Assembly: GCA_944474755.1 (NCBI GenBank)
Contig: OX104115.1
Location: forward strand, 68,548,993 to 68,612,992
Reading direction: 5' to 3'
Length of the DNA: 64,000 nt
DNA from: Limnoperna fortunei
Lineage: Eukaryota; Mollusca; Bivalvia; Mytilida; Modiolidae
Translations under genes and position numbers: made by a program
Notes under the pieces: model-generated
The model's database searches: none
The model's input: the letters and a program-made list of their open reading frames with translations, nothing else
What the model was told of the DNA's origin: nothing
Shown: piece by piece, positions 27,101-42,100 of the stretch
Layout of the letters: each line of letters starts with the position of its first letter
Numbering within the stretch: position 1 is the first letter of the stretch

Positions 27101-30100
27101 TCACAAACCATAGAAGATCGAAGCAAACAATAAATGGGAAAAATAATCCACTTATTGAGACCTTCATTTGGTACATTTGACCGGAAGCTGTGCGATGAAC
27201 CGTTTTCGAGTTACTGCCCTTGAAGCATTTCGGTTAATCGGTTTTTTGGTTAAAACTTGAAAACGGTTAGAGATAATATAGTAAACATATAGGTTTAAAG
27301 TGATCAGTATGAAAATAGCTTCAATTTGAGCCAAAGGTCAAAGGTCATAGGTCAAGGTCATACCCTAGCAACAAGGTGACCGTTATATAAAGTCCTTAGC
27401 AACCATATATTTTCAGAATCAGAATGATTTTCTTTACTGTAATATTTCATTTCATGACCGGAAATGGCCTTTTGTCCCAAGCAACCGAATGAAAGTCCTT
27501 AACAACCATATATATTTTGAGCCGGGAACACTTTCTTTATTCAAATAATTCATTTTTATGACTGGAAGTGACATTTTGTGCTATAGCAAGACACAAAATC
27601 TCATAGCATCACCTAACTTTTCGATCTTCAGAGGAACAGTGGGAAAGACCTTCTCATTTGTTCTCAGAACAAATGGCAGTTTAATTAATCTTATCTTTTA
27701 TATTTAGTGATGACAATCTATAAGTTCAGTAAGATGTTATGTCGAACATTCTTTGTGTAACATATGCAAACAGAATTGAAAAACTTGGCGTATTTAAAAC
27801 ATATTTGAAGTGATCCCTCGGACGTCAATGAAACTTTGGAGGACTGATAAACGAGTTACCAAAAAACGTTATCAAATTGGGTTTTCCGTAAAATTATTTT
27901 GTAATCATTTTTTACATTTTTTTTTCTACCTCAGATGCATCTCTGTTTCTTCTATTTATATATGTAAACGTTCGATAATACATTTCATTAAAATATGTTA
28001 GCTATTAAAACTTTAGGCTGTAATTCACTGTAAAAACATGTTAGTTTGAGTGACTTTAAGGTTGAGCAAATGAATATACAAATGAATTGTAAGTATATCT
28101 TTACTGACGGAAAATGTATATGCTCGTTAATTTCATTTTTAGGTTGTTAGAGAATTAAAATCGTATGATACAATTCATAATAGTGACTCATTCCCAGTTT
28201 TATTTGGACGTGGACTAGCTATTAACAGAAAAAGAAGTCTAATTTGGTTGCCATATCCAACTTATTATGGCGGTTCTGACGCCCAACAGATATTTTCGGT
28301 AAATAACACATTGCAATTAGTGTTATATAAACATGTTTTTATTGTTTTTTTTAAATAATATGTGAAAAGTTTGCATTGAGCGGAGGAATACAATATGACA
28401 AATACATATAATACATTATAGGTGTTTTGAACTGGTGATGATATTGTCTTTCATTATTTGCCAAACAAGTTAGAGGTTTATTAATAGTTTTTTAAATCGG
28501 CATTTCTGAAATACCAATGTTCGTTTAGTATCCTTCTTTACCCACCTTACTGATGTAAACTGTTTATGCCCTACATTTCATTATACATTATAATAAGAAC
28601 CAATTTGTAAATGATATGTAGTAATAAACATGCTTTTTGAAGAATGCTGGTGTAAAGGTCTTAACCGACGCAACAGTTTATCATCATGTTTCTAAAGGTA
28701 AGTATTAATATACAAGCTTATTTTATATACATCTAACTCTGAAATTAAATCTAGTACTTGGAGAATGCACATGTCACAATAAATCAAACCCATACTAATT
28801 TGAAGCTTTCTGGCTGTTTTATTTAATAGTAGGTACTTTTAACAACTATTATTTTCGGTAAATACAATGAATAAAATAAAATAAAATAAATGAAAGCAGC
28901 TTTATGAAATATTGTGGCGAATACCGAAATATTAATTGTAGTCTTTTGGTTTTTGATATTCGTGTACCATTACCACCGGAGACATCACCACTGATGATGG
29001 CATAAAATATTATGTTCTGAAACCAGCACGGTTGTGTTTATTCCTACCTATAATAAAATGCTATAAAACAATATATGATTCATTCAAAAGTATAAGTTAT
29101 AAGCGAAGAAATACGAATTTGGGAATCAAAAAACTTATACAAAGTTATGAGGAAAAAACAACAGACAAAACAAACCAACACACAAATCAAATCCAGAAAC
29201 ACTAACTTTTAAGAAATGTGATTGAACTCGGGAGCTCTAGACAAGTAGACAGCTCCTGTCGATCGTAACACACCTGTCGCGTTGATGGTAGTCAATTACC
29301 GGTGAAGAAAGATACCAAAAGTCTGCGACAAACCCACATTTGTACACATTTGAGAGACGGATATCGTGTATTTGAGATTTTGCAGTTTTCGCAGTCATCT
29401 TATATCTCTATCAATGAAGTCGTGATATTCCAAACAAGATATGGACGTATTTGAAGAATACCATGATCCTAGCACGGGAAAAAAACCATTTTGTAGATTT
29501 AAAGAAGTAGGTAATCGCAAAAAGATAAATTTTGCGATCTTAATACTGCATACAACATGTATTTATACTGGCAGTAAAAATTTTGATCCCGTTGATCAAT
29601 CCTTTTCTGCTATTGATTTTTGGTTGTACTCTTATAACATAGTTAAACAATAATGGAGACGAATTGAAATTGGAAAAAAACGCAAACACCTAACGAAATC
29701 TAAGAACAAAGAACAATGCATATTCTTTGTTGTCACAAAACAATATGAATCTTCTCATGTAGAATTCGCAATTAAGATGACTTAGAGCGCATGTCGACAT
29801 TACTATATCTTTATTTTCAAGTGACTTACCCTATACGGCATCACGGATTTCTAATGGCTATGCCTGATCTTAATCAAGGAAGTGTAACTAATTTGTTGCC
29901 AAACTCTCAACAAACATCGTCAACGAATGAACTAAAAACTCCAGAAAAAGTTAGAAGTGTTTTACCAGAAACTTGGTTATGGGCCAATGAAACTGTTGGG
30001 TAAGGAATAATCTTTGTTGGTTTAAATTTCAGACCTTATTTCTATGTCTAGTAGGACTTCTGTATATGAACATGTAATCGTCTGTATATACTTAACCGCT

Positions 30101-33100
30101 GAACTCATATGTCGTATTGCTAACGCTTATTTGCATAATCTTGCAGCCTAAAAATAATGCAATTTGTTATTTATACTTTTCGCGTCTGAGACTTACAAAG
30201 CTGCCGTTATAGAAGCTTGTGCATTAACTCAAGTTTCTTATTGTTCAACGCCTCTTAATGTACAACGGAAAACGCACAATATTAAAGGGCAATACACACT
30301 TGATTTTTGTAACGATTTTTACAATTGAAATTACTTGTATATAAAATAAACATTACTTTAATTTGTGTTTTCAAGGAGGCTAAAATAGTAAATTTCTTTA
30401 TGAGATAGCTTTTATTTCTATTTATGCATTTGATTTGTTTATTTTTGTTTTATTTTATTTAAACCGTTAATTATGTTGAATGTAAAGTTGATTTTATTTA
30501 GACCCGATGGCCATGTAACATTGTCAACTACAGTACCAGACACTATAACCTCGTGGATAGCAAGTGCTTTTGCGGTCAATAAATTATCTGGACTTGGAAT
30601 TGCCTCGACGTCGGCAAAGGTTAGTTGACTGCAATGTGTAATTTTAACAATCATCTAAATAAAACTTTGGTAAACCTAAATAAGGTTAGATGGAAAATAA
30701 CAAATACAATCACGAAATTATTGATAACAATTGTGTATCCTTAACAAACGGATACTTTCAAGAAACAATTAAGACCATTGGTAGCCAGGGAAATAAATTA
30801 AAAGTACCTAAAATCACTTAGTCAGCAATTATACATTGTGATACATTTTAAACTTTAAAAGCAATCAAAAAAATTTAAAAGACCAAGAACTGATGCGTAA
30901 CTGAAGGTGTTAATGAAAGAGACCAGTTTATTGTATTCTTTACTAATATAGATGGGACAACTGATCTTTATATACAAATATATTTTACATTACACATTTT
31001 CTTTCCTTATGTGTCTTTTTATTTCGTTCCGACCATATCTTCGTATATGGACCAGAGCTATAGATTGAACCAATTGAAAGTATAATGTATTGAATAATTC
31101 ATGACAAGTTTAGACAAATTGTATTACATGGACTGAGAGCTCATGTGATTGTATAGTATACGGACATCATTTTCGCTTATATAGAGATACCATATGGCCC
31201 GCAGTATCCTGAATTATTTGATAAATAATATCCCCTTGTTATCAAGGGTGTAGGCGGTATTATTTGTTTGTGGTTTTGATGTGTGTTCTTTGCTTTATTT
31301 GTATGGTTTCTGTTAGACTCGCTTTGTTACAATTTCGCACTTTGTTTTTCTAGATTCTGATTTAATTATATAATGTGCTTTATCTTTCAGATTGAAGCGT
31401 TCAAGCCATTTTTTGTTAGTTTAAATCTTCCATACTCCGTTGTAAGAGGAGAACAAGTTGTCATCCAGGCGAATGTCTTCAATTACCTTACCCAAGATGT
31501 TGATGTAAATATTATTTTCTGTCTTAAAAAACAACAATTTTTCCTCATAAAATTGACATATGTTTCATACAATATGCGATGAAACCTATAGAAGCGTGAT
31601 TACATTCCACGTACATGTTTCTTTTTGTACGTTTTGAATATTTGTTTAACAGTTTATTTAAATCTGGCTAAATCATCTTACTCATTAATATAGTCAGGTA
31701 TGTATCTTCCAAGTAAATGAATATTTTCAAAATGTTGATAGTTTTAATTGGAGTTGTGAATTTCATTTTAAGCGATTGATTGTTTTACGTACACCGAGGA
31801 GAAATGTAGGCTATAGTTAGGATGATAAGTTAAAACCAGTAAATTGTATAAAATTGAGATAGGCCTTTGAGACCATATGTAAGACATATTTGGCCGACAC
31901 TAGAAAAGAAAGTATTTAGAGTTTGGTATAGAGTAGCAGTAGTAATAACAATGTGCCCACGTTAAATCTACAATAGGTCCTTCATCATGCAAGTTTCGTA
32001 GCTATCGAATCCATTATGGTCCGCTGTCATTCTTTATATTGAGTGCATATTGACGGCGATTTTTTAATAAAGTATTGTATAATTTATATAAATATTTGGC
32101 AAAATTTGAAAATAATATCCACATAAATGTATCTATAACCCCATTAGGATTAGATAAAAACTACTACAATGTACATTTGTAGTATTTTTATTTTTAACGA
32201 ATTTCTTGTATAGACTTCACTTAAAAGTCATGTGTCATATCATTATAACATGTATATGATGCAGTTGCAGATGTAATTCATCTTTTTAAAGGTTCTAGTA
32301 ACACTGGAAAAGAATGAAGAGTTTAAGAGCATAATTATTGGTGCTGGTGGAGCTGCACATTTTGTTTCTCAAACCCAAACCGACAATATTCATGTGAGTT
32401 ATTTTATCTGTTTATTATGTTGTTGTTAATTGCTTTTTACTGAGATAAAACTAGTTGCACTATATACCCAGAGATTGTCGTTTTACAATACGTACTTTTT
32501 TGAAGACGACTATTTTAAAGTAATAAAGAAAGCACAGAAACAGATCTGTAATTTTAACACTTGCGCCTCGAACATGACATCAACGGACATCTATGCGCAT
32601 AAATTTAAGACCAACGATACGATTTTTATTTCAAAATTATAAAATTTCCTCACCTATGCAGCAATACGTTAGCTTCTCCTGCATACGGTGTCTATATTTT
32701 TCAATTGATCGGAGCTTGCTGCGAGTTTACTGATTTTTGCAAACGTTAAATATATCTTCGGGATAAACTTATATACCAGGGTTGCAAAAAACGACTCTTC
32801 CGCGCCTTTTATAAGTTATACTAGACCATTTCCTTGTCGAAACATATTCTATCTCGTTTTAAAATATGGTTACAGATAGTTTTCCCAATTTCTAAATTCA
32901 GTGTACAGTGAATATGCTACGATGATTGTTGAATACAACTATTACTTACTAGTGGTATATGATACCCATCCGTTTAAATCAACTAACTAACTCTCATAGT
33001 ACAGTAATGGAAGCCGGAGGTTTTTCATGCTATAAAACCTGGTTTAACCCACCAGTTTCTGCATTTTTGGTTGTTGGTTCTTGAGTTTGCCGGTTCGCGG

Positions 33101-36100
33101 ACTTTGATTTGTTGATTGTCTTTTTTGACAGTTTTATCGGTGTTCGGTTTTTTGTTATAACCTTCCTTTATTAGTATTCTTATTTGCAATAATATAATAT
33201 AATTATTTGCCAATTTAATGAAACGTTTAGGATTGAATCAAAAACTAGTTTTTGTAGCAATACATTAATTGTGGGTTTTTTGCAACTGAAGTAAATTGAA
33301 AGTGATTTTTAACTCTTAAACTGTGTAATTCTAAAGTATCAAGCAATACTTAAACTTCCAGTATGGTCTTTTCCATGTCCTTGATACCATTCAAGGTCAT
33401 ATCAGTATCATCATTGGTGAATGCCTTATGTCTTTACGACCATTTGTTTTAGTTTTATAATCCATAACGGTCGACGTCCATGAAAGCTATGTTCCTTAAG
33501 GAAGTGTCAAATCTGTTCGGTCAAACAGCACGAAATTGCGTCTTTATGAGATATACATATTTCGTGATATAACTTTTAACCTACATGTATCTTTTACGGT
33601 TTTCAAGATATAATGATAACAAGGGTTAAGATCCATGTAACCTTTGACTTGAAGACCATTCTTTAAGATCATCACTGGATGGCAAATGGTGAAGACGCAA
33701 GGTAATTACGATGCATGGTTTACACTCTATGGCCCATAATGGCTTACCATAACTGTCCAAGATAGTTATGCCCATTACGTTGTCACCAAATTTGTTTGAT
33801 TATTAACGACAAGGTTGCACTTATATGACATGAATATTTTTTATTATTGACTCTTAACCTATCTGTTAAGTTTTTCGAGTTATAATGAAGATTGGAGATC
33901 TAAGGTCTAGGTCACTATTGTGAATTTTACTTTGAGATTATCTTAATGGATATGTCACAGAATGGGAAATACCATTGTTTTTTTCGAGTAACGGTTTGAA
34001 GTTTTGGTGATAAAACGGAGTCGTTGCAAAATTCAAGAGATTCCGCTTGGGTCAAAATTGTCTCAAAGTTCCTTAACATTTACCACTTTAGTTTTCGTGT
34101 ATCTCTCATTGTTCTGGACTTATTTTTATAACAAGATTTTCAATGTTGGGGATATAATTATGCAAGGAAAAAGTATTCGGCTTTCAAACCGAAGCATGTC
34201 AATTGCAAAAACTCAAAAACGCTTCATTAACCAGTTTCGGTCAAGCACAACAAAGTTGCGTCTTTATAAAATAAACATTTTTGTGAAATACAAAGTCTTT
34301 TTCTTTTAAGAGGGGAAAGACCTTAATAGAAAAGACATTTGATCTGAGAAAAAATGTATAGATCTTTTCCGTTATGGTCTATAGTCAGAAAATATGTGGA
34401 TGATATAGACTTAAGTCTGTTGCTAGGACAAAATGTCACTTCAGTCGTGACAATTAGTATTTTGAGTAAAGCAAGTGGTCCGAGTAATACCATATATGCT
34501 TGTTAAAGACTTATATGGCCGCTGCTAAGGACAAAATGCCACTTCCTGTTGTCAAATAACATTTTTCAGAAATGTACGTCATCCTTATTAAAATACATGA
34601 TTGCTAGGGAAGTGTTATAACGGTTACCCTGCTGCTATGGTTTGACCTTGGCCAATCACCTTTGGCTCAAACTATTGATCACTTGATCACTTTAAGAACA
34701 ATGCCTTTTCTAATATCTCGTACGCTTCCAGGGCCATAACTCGAAAATTGTTTATCGAACAATTTCAGACTTGTATTTCAAATAAAGGTCTCGACGATAT
34801 AAATATTTTTCTGTTTGTTTTTTTTTCTTTTACGGTTTTCGAGGTATGATAACAATGTTTAAGTTCAGGGTCATCAGTGACCTTTGACCTTGACATCCGT
34901 AAATGAATTATTTGGTCCCATGACAAATGGTGGTCGTCCCATGCTTGCATGTCTAACGGGTTTTGAGAAAAAATATTGGCATAATTTGTTTTATGTTAGG
35001 GGCAATAACTCCTCAAGAACAACTCCAATCCTAATAAAACCCGAATCAAAACTCATCCTGATTAATCCCAAACAATGTTCATATTTTGGATGTCATGCAA
35101 GTCTTACAGTTTCCGAGTTATAATGAAAACAAGGTTTTCTTTGTTTGGGGAGTTAGCTATGTAAAGAAAATCTAATCGGCTCAATGAGCAATTGAGATTG
35201 CGGTACCAGATCATAATCCAAATTTCGAAACGATATGTCGCAAAATCTAAATAGATGGGCTTTTGAAGAGTGGCGGAAAAAATAATATTCAGAAGAAATA
35301 CAGTAAGGTCTTTCCATGAAATGGGAAAGACCTTTATAATCATGATAAATACAGTTAGGTGTCTTCTATGGAATGGGGAATTACATTCAATAGTAGTACA
35401 TGGGATAAATAAAGCATCCACAGTTCCATACTTTGTTTACCGTACAGATAAAGGCAGGTGAAGCGAAATCTGTATACTTTCCTATTGTTCCCGCCGCCTT
35501 GGGATCCATCTTTCTGACAGTTAAAGCACAGTCTGTAATGGCAGCTGATGCCGTTAGACAACAACTTCTGGTCGAGGTAAGTTAAATTATAGATTCAAGG
35601 AAAAAAGTCTTCTGCAATGCACAATCTGACACGATTCTGTAAACCTAAAACTTCAACTTAAGTTAAAGTAGTTGCTTTAACGTTTCTCTTTACTACCACT
35701 GGTCAACACAGTTCATTATATTGGTTTAGGGAATAATAAGTCTTTTTTGTAAACAACCATGCTGATTTTATTAAGCTATGTTAAAAAACTATTATTGTTA
35801 AAACGCTTCTTGTTCGAAAATATTTGCCGATTTGTTGTGTTGGTGGTCGGATTGTCAAAAAGTTGACATTTCAATTAGATGAATTTATGTTTACGATCTA
35901 GCAGTCTCATCTTAGTCTTGCGTTATGAATAAAAAAAATGCAACAGCTACTCTATGGAAAAGTGACACTCAACCCTTTGCTTTAACCTTCCGTGTAAGAT
36001 ACGACAAAAACATTAATATGCATTTACATGTATAATTACAATATATTGTTAAGATATAAAATATAATTTGATTGCTGAATTTTAACAATATTTATGTTCA

Positions 36101-39100
36101 TATCTTGCAGCCTGAAGGTGTACCAAAGGAATACAATACACCTGTCCTTTTTAACCTTAACAATGAAACGACCGCTCATAAAACAGTTCTTGTAACTTTA
36201 CCACAAACGGTTGTTGCTGGATCTGAACGAGTTCGGATTTCTGTAATAGGTAAAATACAATTTCTTTAGTATTGTGTTTAAATTAAATCAGATGTAAGCT
36301 GTTGTTTCCTGCCTGGAAAAGTTATTATTTATATGCTTTCTTTATAAATCAGTTGGGTACAGTCCGATTCGTTTCCTGAATTCGTTGATTTTTAATCAAA
36401 TGACGATTTAAACAATAAATTACAAACAAAAGCAACCGAAGATAAAAACAATTCTATCAAAATATGGGCACAAAGATAGACAAGAACTACCAATAAAATG
36501 ATCTTAAAACGTTACATATTCATGTTATATATGATCCAATAGTTTTTATGTTAACACTAGAAACCAAGTTAGTAAACGGATCTTTATATATGTTAATTGT
36601 TTATAACAGGCGATCTAATGGGGCCTACAGTCAACAATTTGGACAGGTTATTAAAAATGCCTACTGGATGTGGTGAACAAACCATGCTTAGTTTGGCTCC
36701 TGATGTATTTGTTACTAACTACCTTTCGGCTACCCATCAACTGTCCAGTGATATTGAAGAAAGGGGTATAAACTATATGGAGAAAGGTATGTTTTTTGTA
36801 CAAAATGTCAATTTCAGTTAATTGTTTTTAGATATTAAAAGTATGCTGATTAAAATTTTCTAAATACTTAATCGTTCTTATTGAAAAGACTACACATGAA
36901 TTTAAGAGAGTTAACACTCTCCAGCTATTGTGAGCATTTCTTACCGTATACGCTGTAATGTTTTTGACTGCCACCAACTGTCACTTTAGAGAACCAATTA
37001 GAACAGATTACAAGGACAAGCATGAACGTTTTAATATGAAAGGTTAATGACCTAGTGTACTTGTTAAGTGAGAAAATTGCTATAATTAAATGAAAAACCA
37101 TACATTGTTTCCCAGATTCGTTTTTGTAACCACGACACAATCTTTTTGCAAAAAATGTCTCATAACATCCAATTAATGCTTTTAACAATTTTTAGGTTAT
37201 CAGAGGGAATTAACGTTTCAACATAAAGATGGTTCATTTAGTGCTTTTGGGGACAGAGATAAATCAGGAAGCATGTGGTAAGGGCATAAACCAAATTGTT
37301 GGGACTGCCATACAATTTATATCTAAACTTAACAGTATTTCACATTAAACCGAATACTTAAAAGGGAACATTGTAATTTAATTAAAAATAGTCCTTTGAC
37401 AGTAGGCTTTTGATAATCCATCACGTAAACGCATTCTAATATTCGCAGGAACTTCTCTCTTGTTTGAGACAATTAATTTATATATATATGGTTAACTTTT
37501 GTTTTTTTTGTGAATGGTGTTTTAACGCCACTTTCAGCAATTTTGTCAGCTATTTCATGGCGTCCAGTTTTTATTGGGGCAGGAAGCCGGAGTACCTTGA
37601 CCACTAGGCCACCGAGGCCCCTATATGGTTAACAACCAGCTGTTTATTAACATTTGTTTAATAAAAAAAAACTGCACGTATAATCATCAGGTGTTGATTT
37701 CTGTTTTCTAAAAAACAGTACCTAAACTTTATGTAAGGAAAATGTTTCAAATATAATGTATGTGTACAAAATGTATTGGCACCGACATACGTAGATTATT
37801 AATGGAAGACAGAATGACAACAGTTTGTTTTTAATTCCTAGACATCAGACTTAAAACATTGTCTTATATATTATGTGTAGGGTATTAAAGTACAACACTT
37901 CTAGAAAGTTAGTTTAGAACAGGAAGCATTGGTTTTATAATGGTGTTCAAATAAGCAAATCTGTAGATGAAATCGAAGTTCAGGTTCGACAGTTTACCGA
38001 AATCGGCAACTAAGTCTAACCATTAAACCCCTAAGACCATACTTTATATATCGCTTGATTCATTTTATCTATATATTATCTTTGCTTCTCTCTCTGTGTG
38101 TGTAAATGCACGAACAGGTAAATGGAAGGTGCAGTGGGTAATAAAATCTGAACCATAACAGGATAATAAACAATTCTTGCAGGTTGTCGGCCTTTGTAAT
38201 CAAGACGTTCCACCAAGCTAAGAAGCACGTATTTATTGATGACCAAGTCTTAATACGCACAATCGACTGGATGCTAATGCATCAAAATGCAGACGGATCA
38301 TTCGATGAACCCGGTAAAGTAATTCACACTGACATGCAGGTAGGCTGTAGTTATTAATCAAAAGGAATTATCATATTTTACACTGAATGCACGTCACCGG
38401 GAATATATTTGTGGTTTTTTTTAATGTTTCTAAAACAGATATAAATCTATTTAATATAATTTACACGCAATTAAGGATTTTGATCATACCAACCATAACA
38501 AAAGGATAAGCACATAAAATAATCAAATTCGTGTCTTCATTCTTTTAATTTTTACCTTGTCCTTGTTTATTGTGATTCTTCTCTCTGTTTTCACATCTTC
38601 AAAGTTACAAACAAGTTTTTATTAGACAGTTGTTAATTATGCCTAATGTATTTTAAGGGTGGATCAGCCAGTGGTCCGGGTCTGACGGCCTTCGTCCTTG
38701 TTGCTTTGGAAGAAAACCGTGGTTTACAAGGAGTAAGTTTATTACCCTTCATAGGTGTAATTATCAAATATGGATACATATTTATGTTTGTTTATTTGTA
38801 TCTCATAGAATCTATTTTATAAACTTGAAAGACATTGGGTATTGTTAATATAAACAAGGCACTGTGACATATAAAATTGTGTTACAGTCCTCTACTTATA
38901 TTCAAATCTCTATGATTTCCAAGTAAAACATATAACAAACTACGTATCACGTATCTCTTTGTGGACATTAGGTTTTAGTAAGGAAGTGTAACGTTTTTTA
39001 CTATTTACTGACAATATATTCACTTCAGTGTTCTAATACTACATTTATTAAATTGCAAGCATTAATAATTTATCTTTAAATCTGATTACTGAATTTTGTT

Positions 39101-42100
39101 TTGAATATTTTTAGCCAATCCAAGAAAAAATACAAAATGCAGTCATGAATGCAAGAGGTTACATAGAAAAAGAAATCCACACAGTGACAGATGAATATGT
39201 TCTCGCAATTGCCAGTTATGCTTTAGCTTTGTCTGGAAGTAATGAAGCCAATGGAGCATTCACAAAACTAAACACACTTGCTATTGTCAAAGGTAAATGT
39301 ATTTGTTAAGTAGTGTCATTGCTCGACTTGTTGACTCGTCAGAAAATTTTCGTTTTTGTTAACGCTACGGTCAAACCCATATCTACTGTTTCTCCACTAC
39401 TACAGCGTAAGAGGAGTTTAATAATACAAATAAATATAAATATTTCGGATTTTGAATGATTTATTTTTAATGACATGTAAGGTTGTCCTATTTCTAATTT
39501 TATTAGTCGGAAGTACCTTTAAAATTGTCTTAATATTCTCCGGCGCAGAGAACATATCTAGTTCCCAGATATAATCCTTGCCGCATGCATATGTCATCCC
39601 CCATGTACTGTAAAACTACATTTGTTGTTTGTCCGTGACGTTGGTAAGAAAACAATAATGTTTGTAAAATAATACAAAAGATCTTATGTTATTTTTATTC
39701 AGTTTATTTATACACTCTTAATATATACTTTTGTTTTCATTAAAATTAATGCGTGTGTACGCGAAGCGTACATGTATCCGTCATGAAAAATATCTCTCAT
39801 ATCTTTAATCAATGGTGTGGCAGAATCCTTTGCGTGGTGCACGTCTGGCACTTTCTAATACTAGTCTCTCTGATGGCGTTTTATTTCAACAACTAAGTCA
39901 ATGCTTAATTTGGTACAATGTAGACAGTACATTCCTTAGAGGTTATTTAGCAGTCAACATTTTTCTGGTTGGAGTTCCACATATCAGCCTTGATTATGCG
40001 AAACGCGAGTTGGGAGCTAGTTTATTTTTAGACTATTAAAGTGTTTATCCCTTAAACAAGTTTATAAACAGAATATTTTTAAACTCCTGTACGTTTAACT
40101 ACAATCTTTTAAAATTGCTGCTTTCTGTTTTCCATCAATAAGACTTTTTTGTAGACGGAATGAAACATTGGCATAAATCTCAAACAACAACCGTCCAATC
40201 ACAACACTGGACTCCTCCACATAGCCAGTCTAATCCTGTTGATATCGAGATGACATCGTACGCCCTCTTGGTATATGCCCATAACAAGGCGTTTGCTGAA
40301 GGGTTATCCGTTATGAAATGGTTGACTACACAACGTAATTCTAATGGTGGATTTGCCTCAACTCAGGTATTTTCTAATATCATTTTTTATTAATGCATAC
40401 AAATCAAATTTGTACTTTGTGTGATATTAATCAATTTATGTCGAATCGTTTCGAGTCAATTAATTGTATTGAACAATTTTCTTGTCAACAGAATATTATT
40501 GTGTATTTTGCAGGACACAGTTTTAGCTCTGCAATCATTGTCGGAGTTTGCTGCTATGGTCTACTCAAATAATTTTCATTTAGAAGTAACAGTGAAAGCT
40601 GGACAATTTTCCAAAGCGTTCCAAGTTGATCCAACAAATGCCCTGATACTTCAAACAACCGAGGTAGGCGTCATCACATGATGTTTTGACAAATGTAAAA
40701 ACACTTTCCATTGGTAGAAAAATTCATTTTATTTCCGTAAAGGGGGTAATGAGTCCGAACTGTTCGAATTTACTTATTTCAAGAGTGCATTAGATTCACA
40801 ATTTTAGTCAATTACTACCTTTTTATGAGATTTTAATTTGGATGTATTTCTTTAAAGTATTGTTTTGGTTTGCTGTCTAAAAGAGATTCTTGCTGTACAT
40901 TACACAATTCAAATTAAAAAAATTAAGCAGTAAGTAAATTTATATCTACGCCCCTTGACAAACACTAAGAAAAGTATGCACAGAAATTTGCAATTGTATA
41001 CATATATTTTTTTTACTACAAATTAGTTCATGAAAGATTACATTTTTTTATTCACATGTATAATCCTGTGCGAAAAATGAAAACCTAATGTATAAGTGGA
41101 TAATTGTTAATTCCGTGAATGTTTAATGTTTGAGAATTGTTTCTGCTTCGGGTTTGCTTTGAACACTATTATATCAACTACGATGACTTACAATTTCATT
41201 TCTTACGATTTTTCGAAATCCAAATAGATGACGAACAATTAAGATCACATCTCTTTCATTTTTTGTAGCATAATTGGTAATAAACTTTTTTTCAGTTGCC
41301 TTCAGTGCCAACCGAAGTCGTAATTGATGCAAGCGGCCATGGAATGGCTCTCGTTGAGGTAATTTAATTAGTTATATATGAATTTAATTCATTTAATTAA
41401 TTTCACTATTTGAATTGACTTTATTATTTTATTTTATTTTTATTAAAATTATAATTTTAATTACATATTTATGATTTTAGGTTTCAGTATTTTTTAATGT
41501 TGAACAAGAGATTGAGGTACCGTCCTTCGAAGTAACAGTCACCATCATAGAGGACACCATAAACTCAATGAAAGTCAAAACGTGCACTAGGTAAAATAGA
41601 AAGGTTTTCAGTTAGCACCTTAATCAAACTACGAAACTATGAACATTGCTTTCAGTATTACATAAAGCGAATATTTCAATTTTTGTCTTCAATTTGATAA
41701 AAAATAAAAAATGAGCACTTTTTGACCAACACATTTAACATTGATTCTGTTTATTTGCTGTTTACACAGATGGCTACATTCAGGTACAAGTGGAATGGCT
41801 GTACAAGAAATTGGTGTTCCAACTGGATTTGAAGTAGACGTAGAGAATATTGGAACAGTATCTGGACTAAAGAAAATTGAGCAAGAGTCTAGAAAAGTTA
41901 TTCTTTACTTTGATGAGGTTTGTATAAATTTGTTAAAGGGAAGATTAGAGAATCAGTACAACACGAAGACTAGGGTATATCCATTATACCAAATATTCCC
42001 CAAACAATAAGCTTCCATCTAGTTCCATATAAATGTACATCCTATCTTACCAATTATTTGATCAACCACGTTAGTTTTTTTCTGGATTTCATTTTACAGG

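Noticed and set aside
3203..27687. CRISPR-like array, considered because of regular repeats
   Set aside because: Units of 155-157 bp are contiguous with no unique spacers, in a eukaryotic intron.
39812..40039. Open frame of 75 codons in a macroglobulin intron
   Set aside because: No splice-consistent borders or recognisable domain. The flanking exons join in phase without it.
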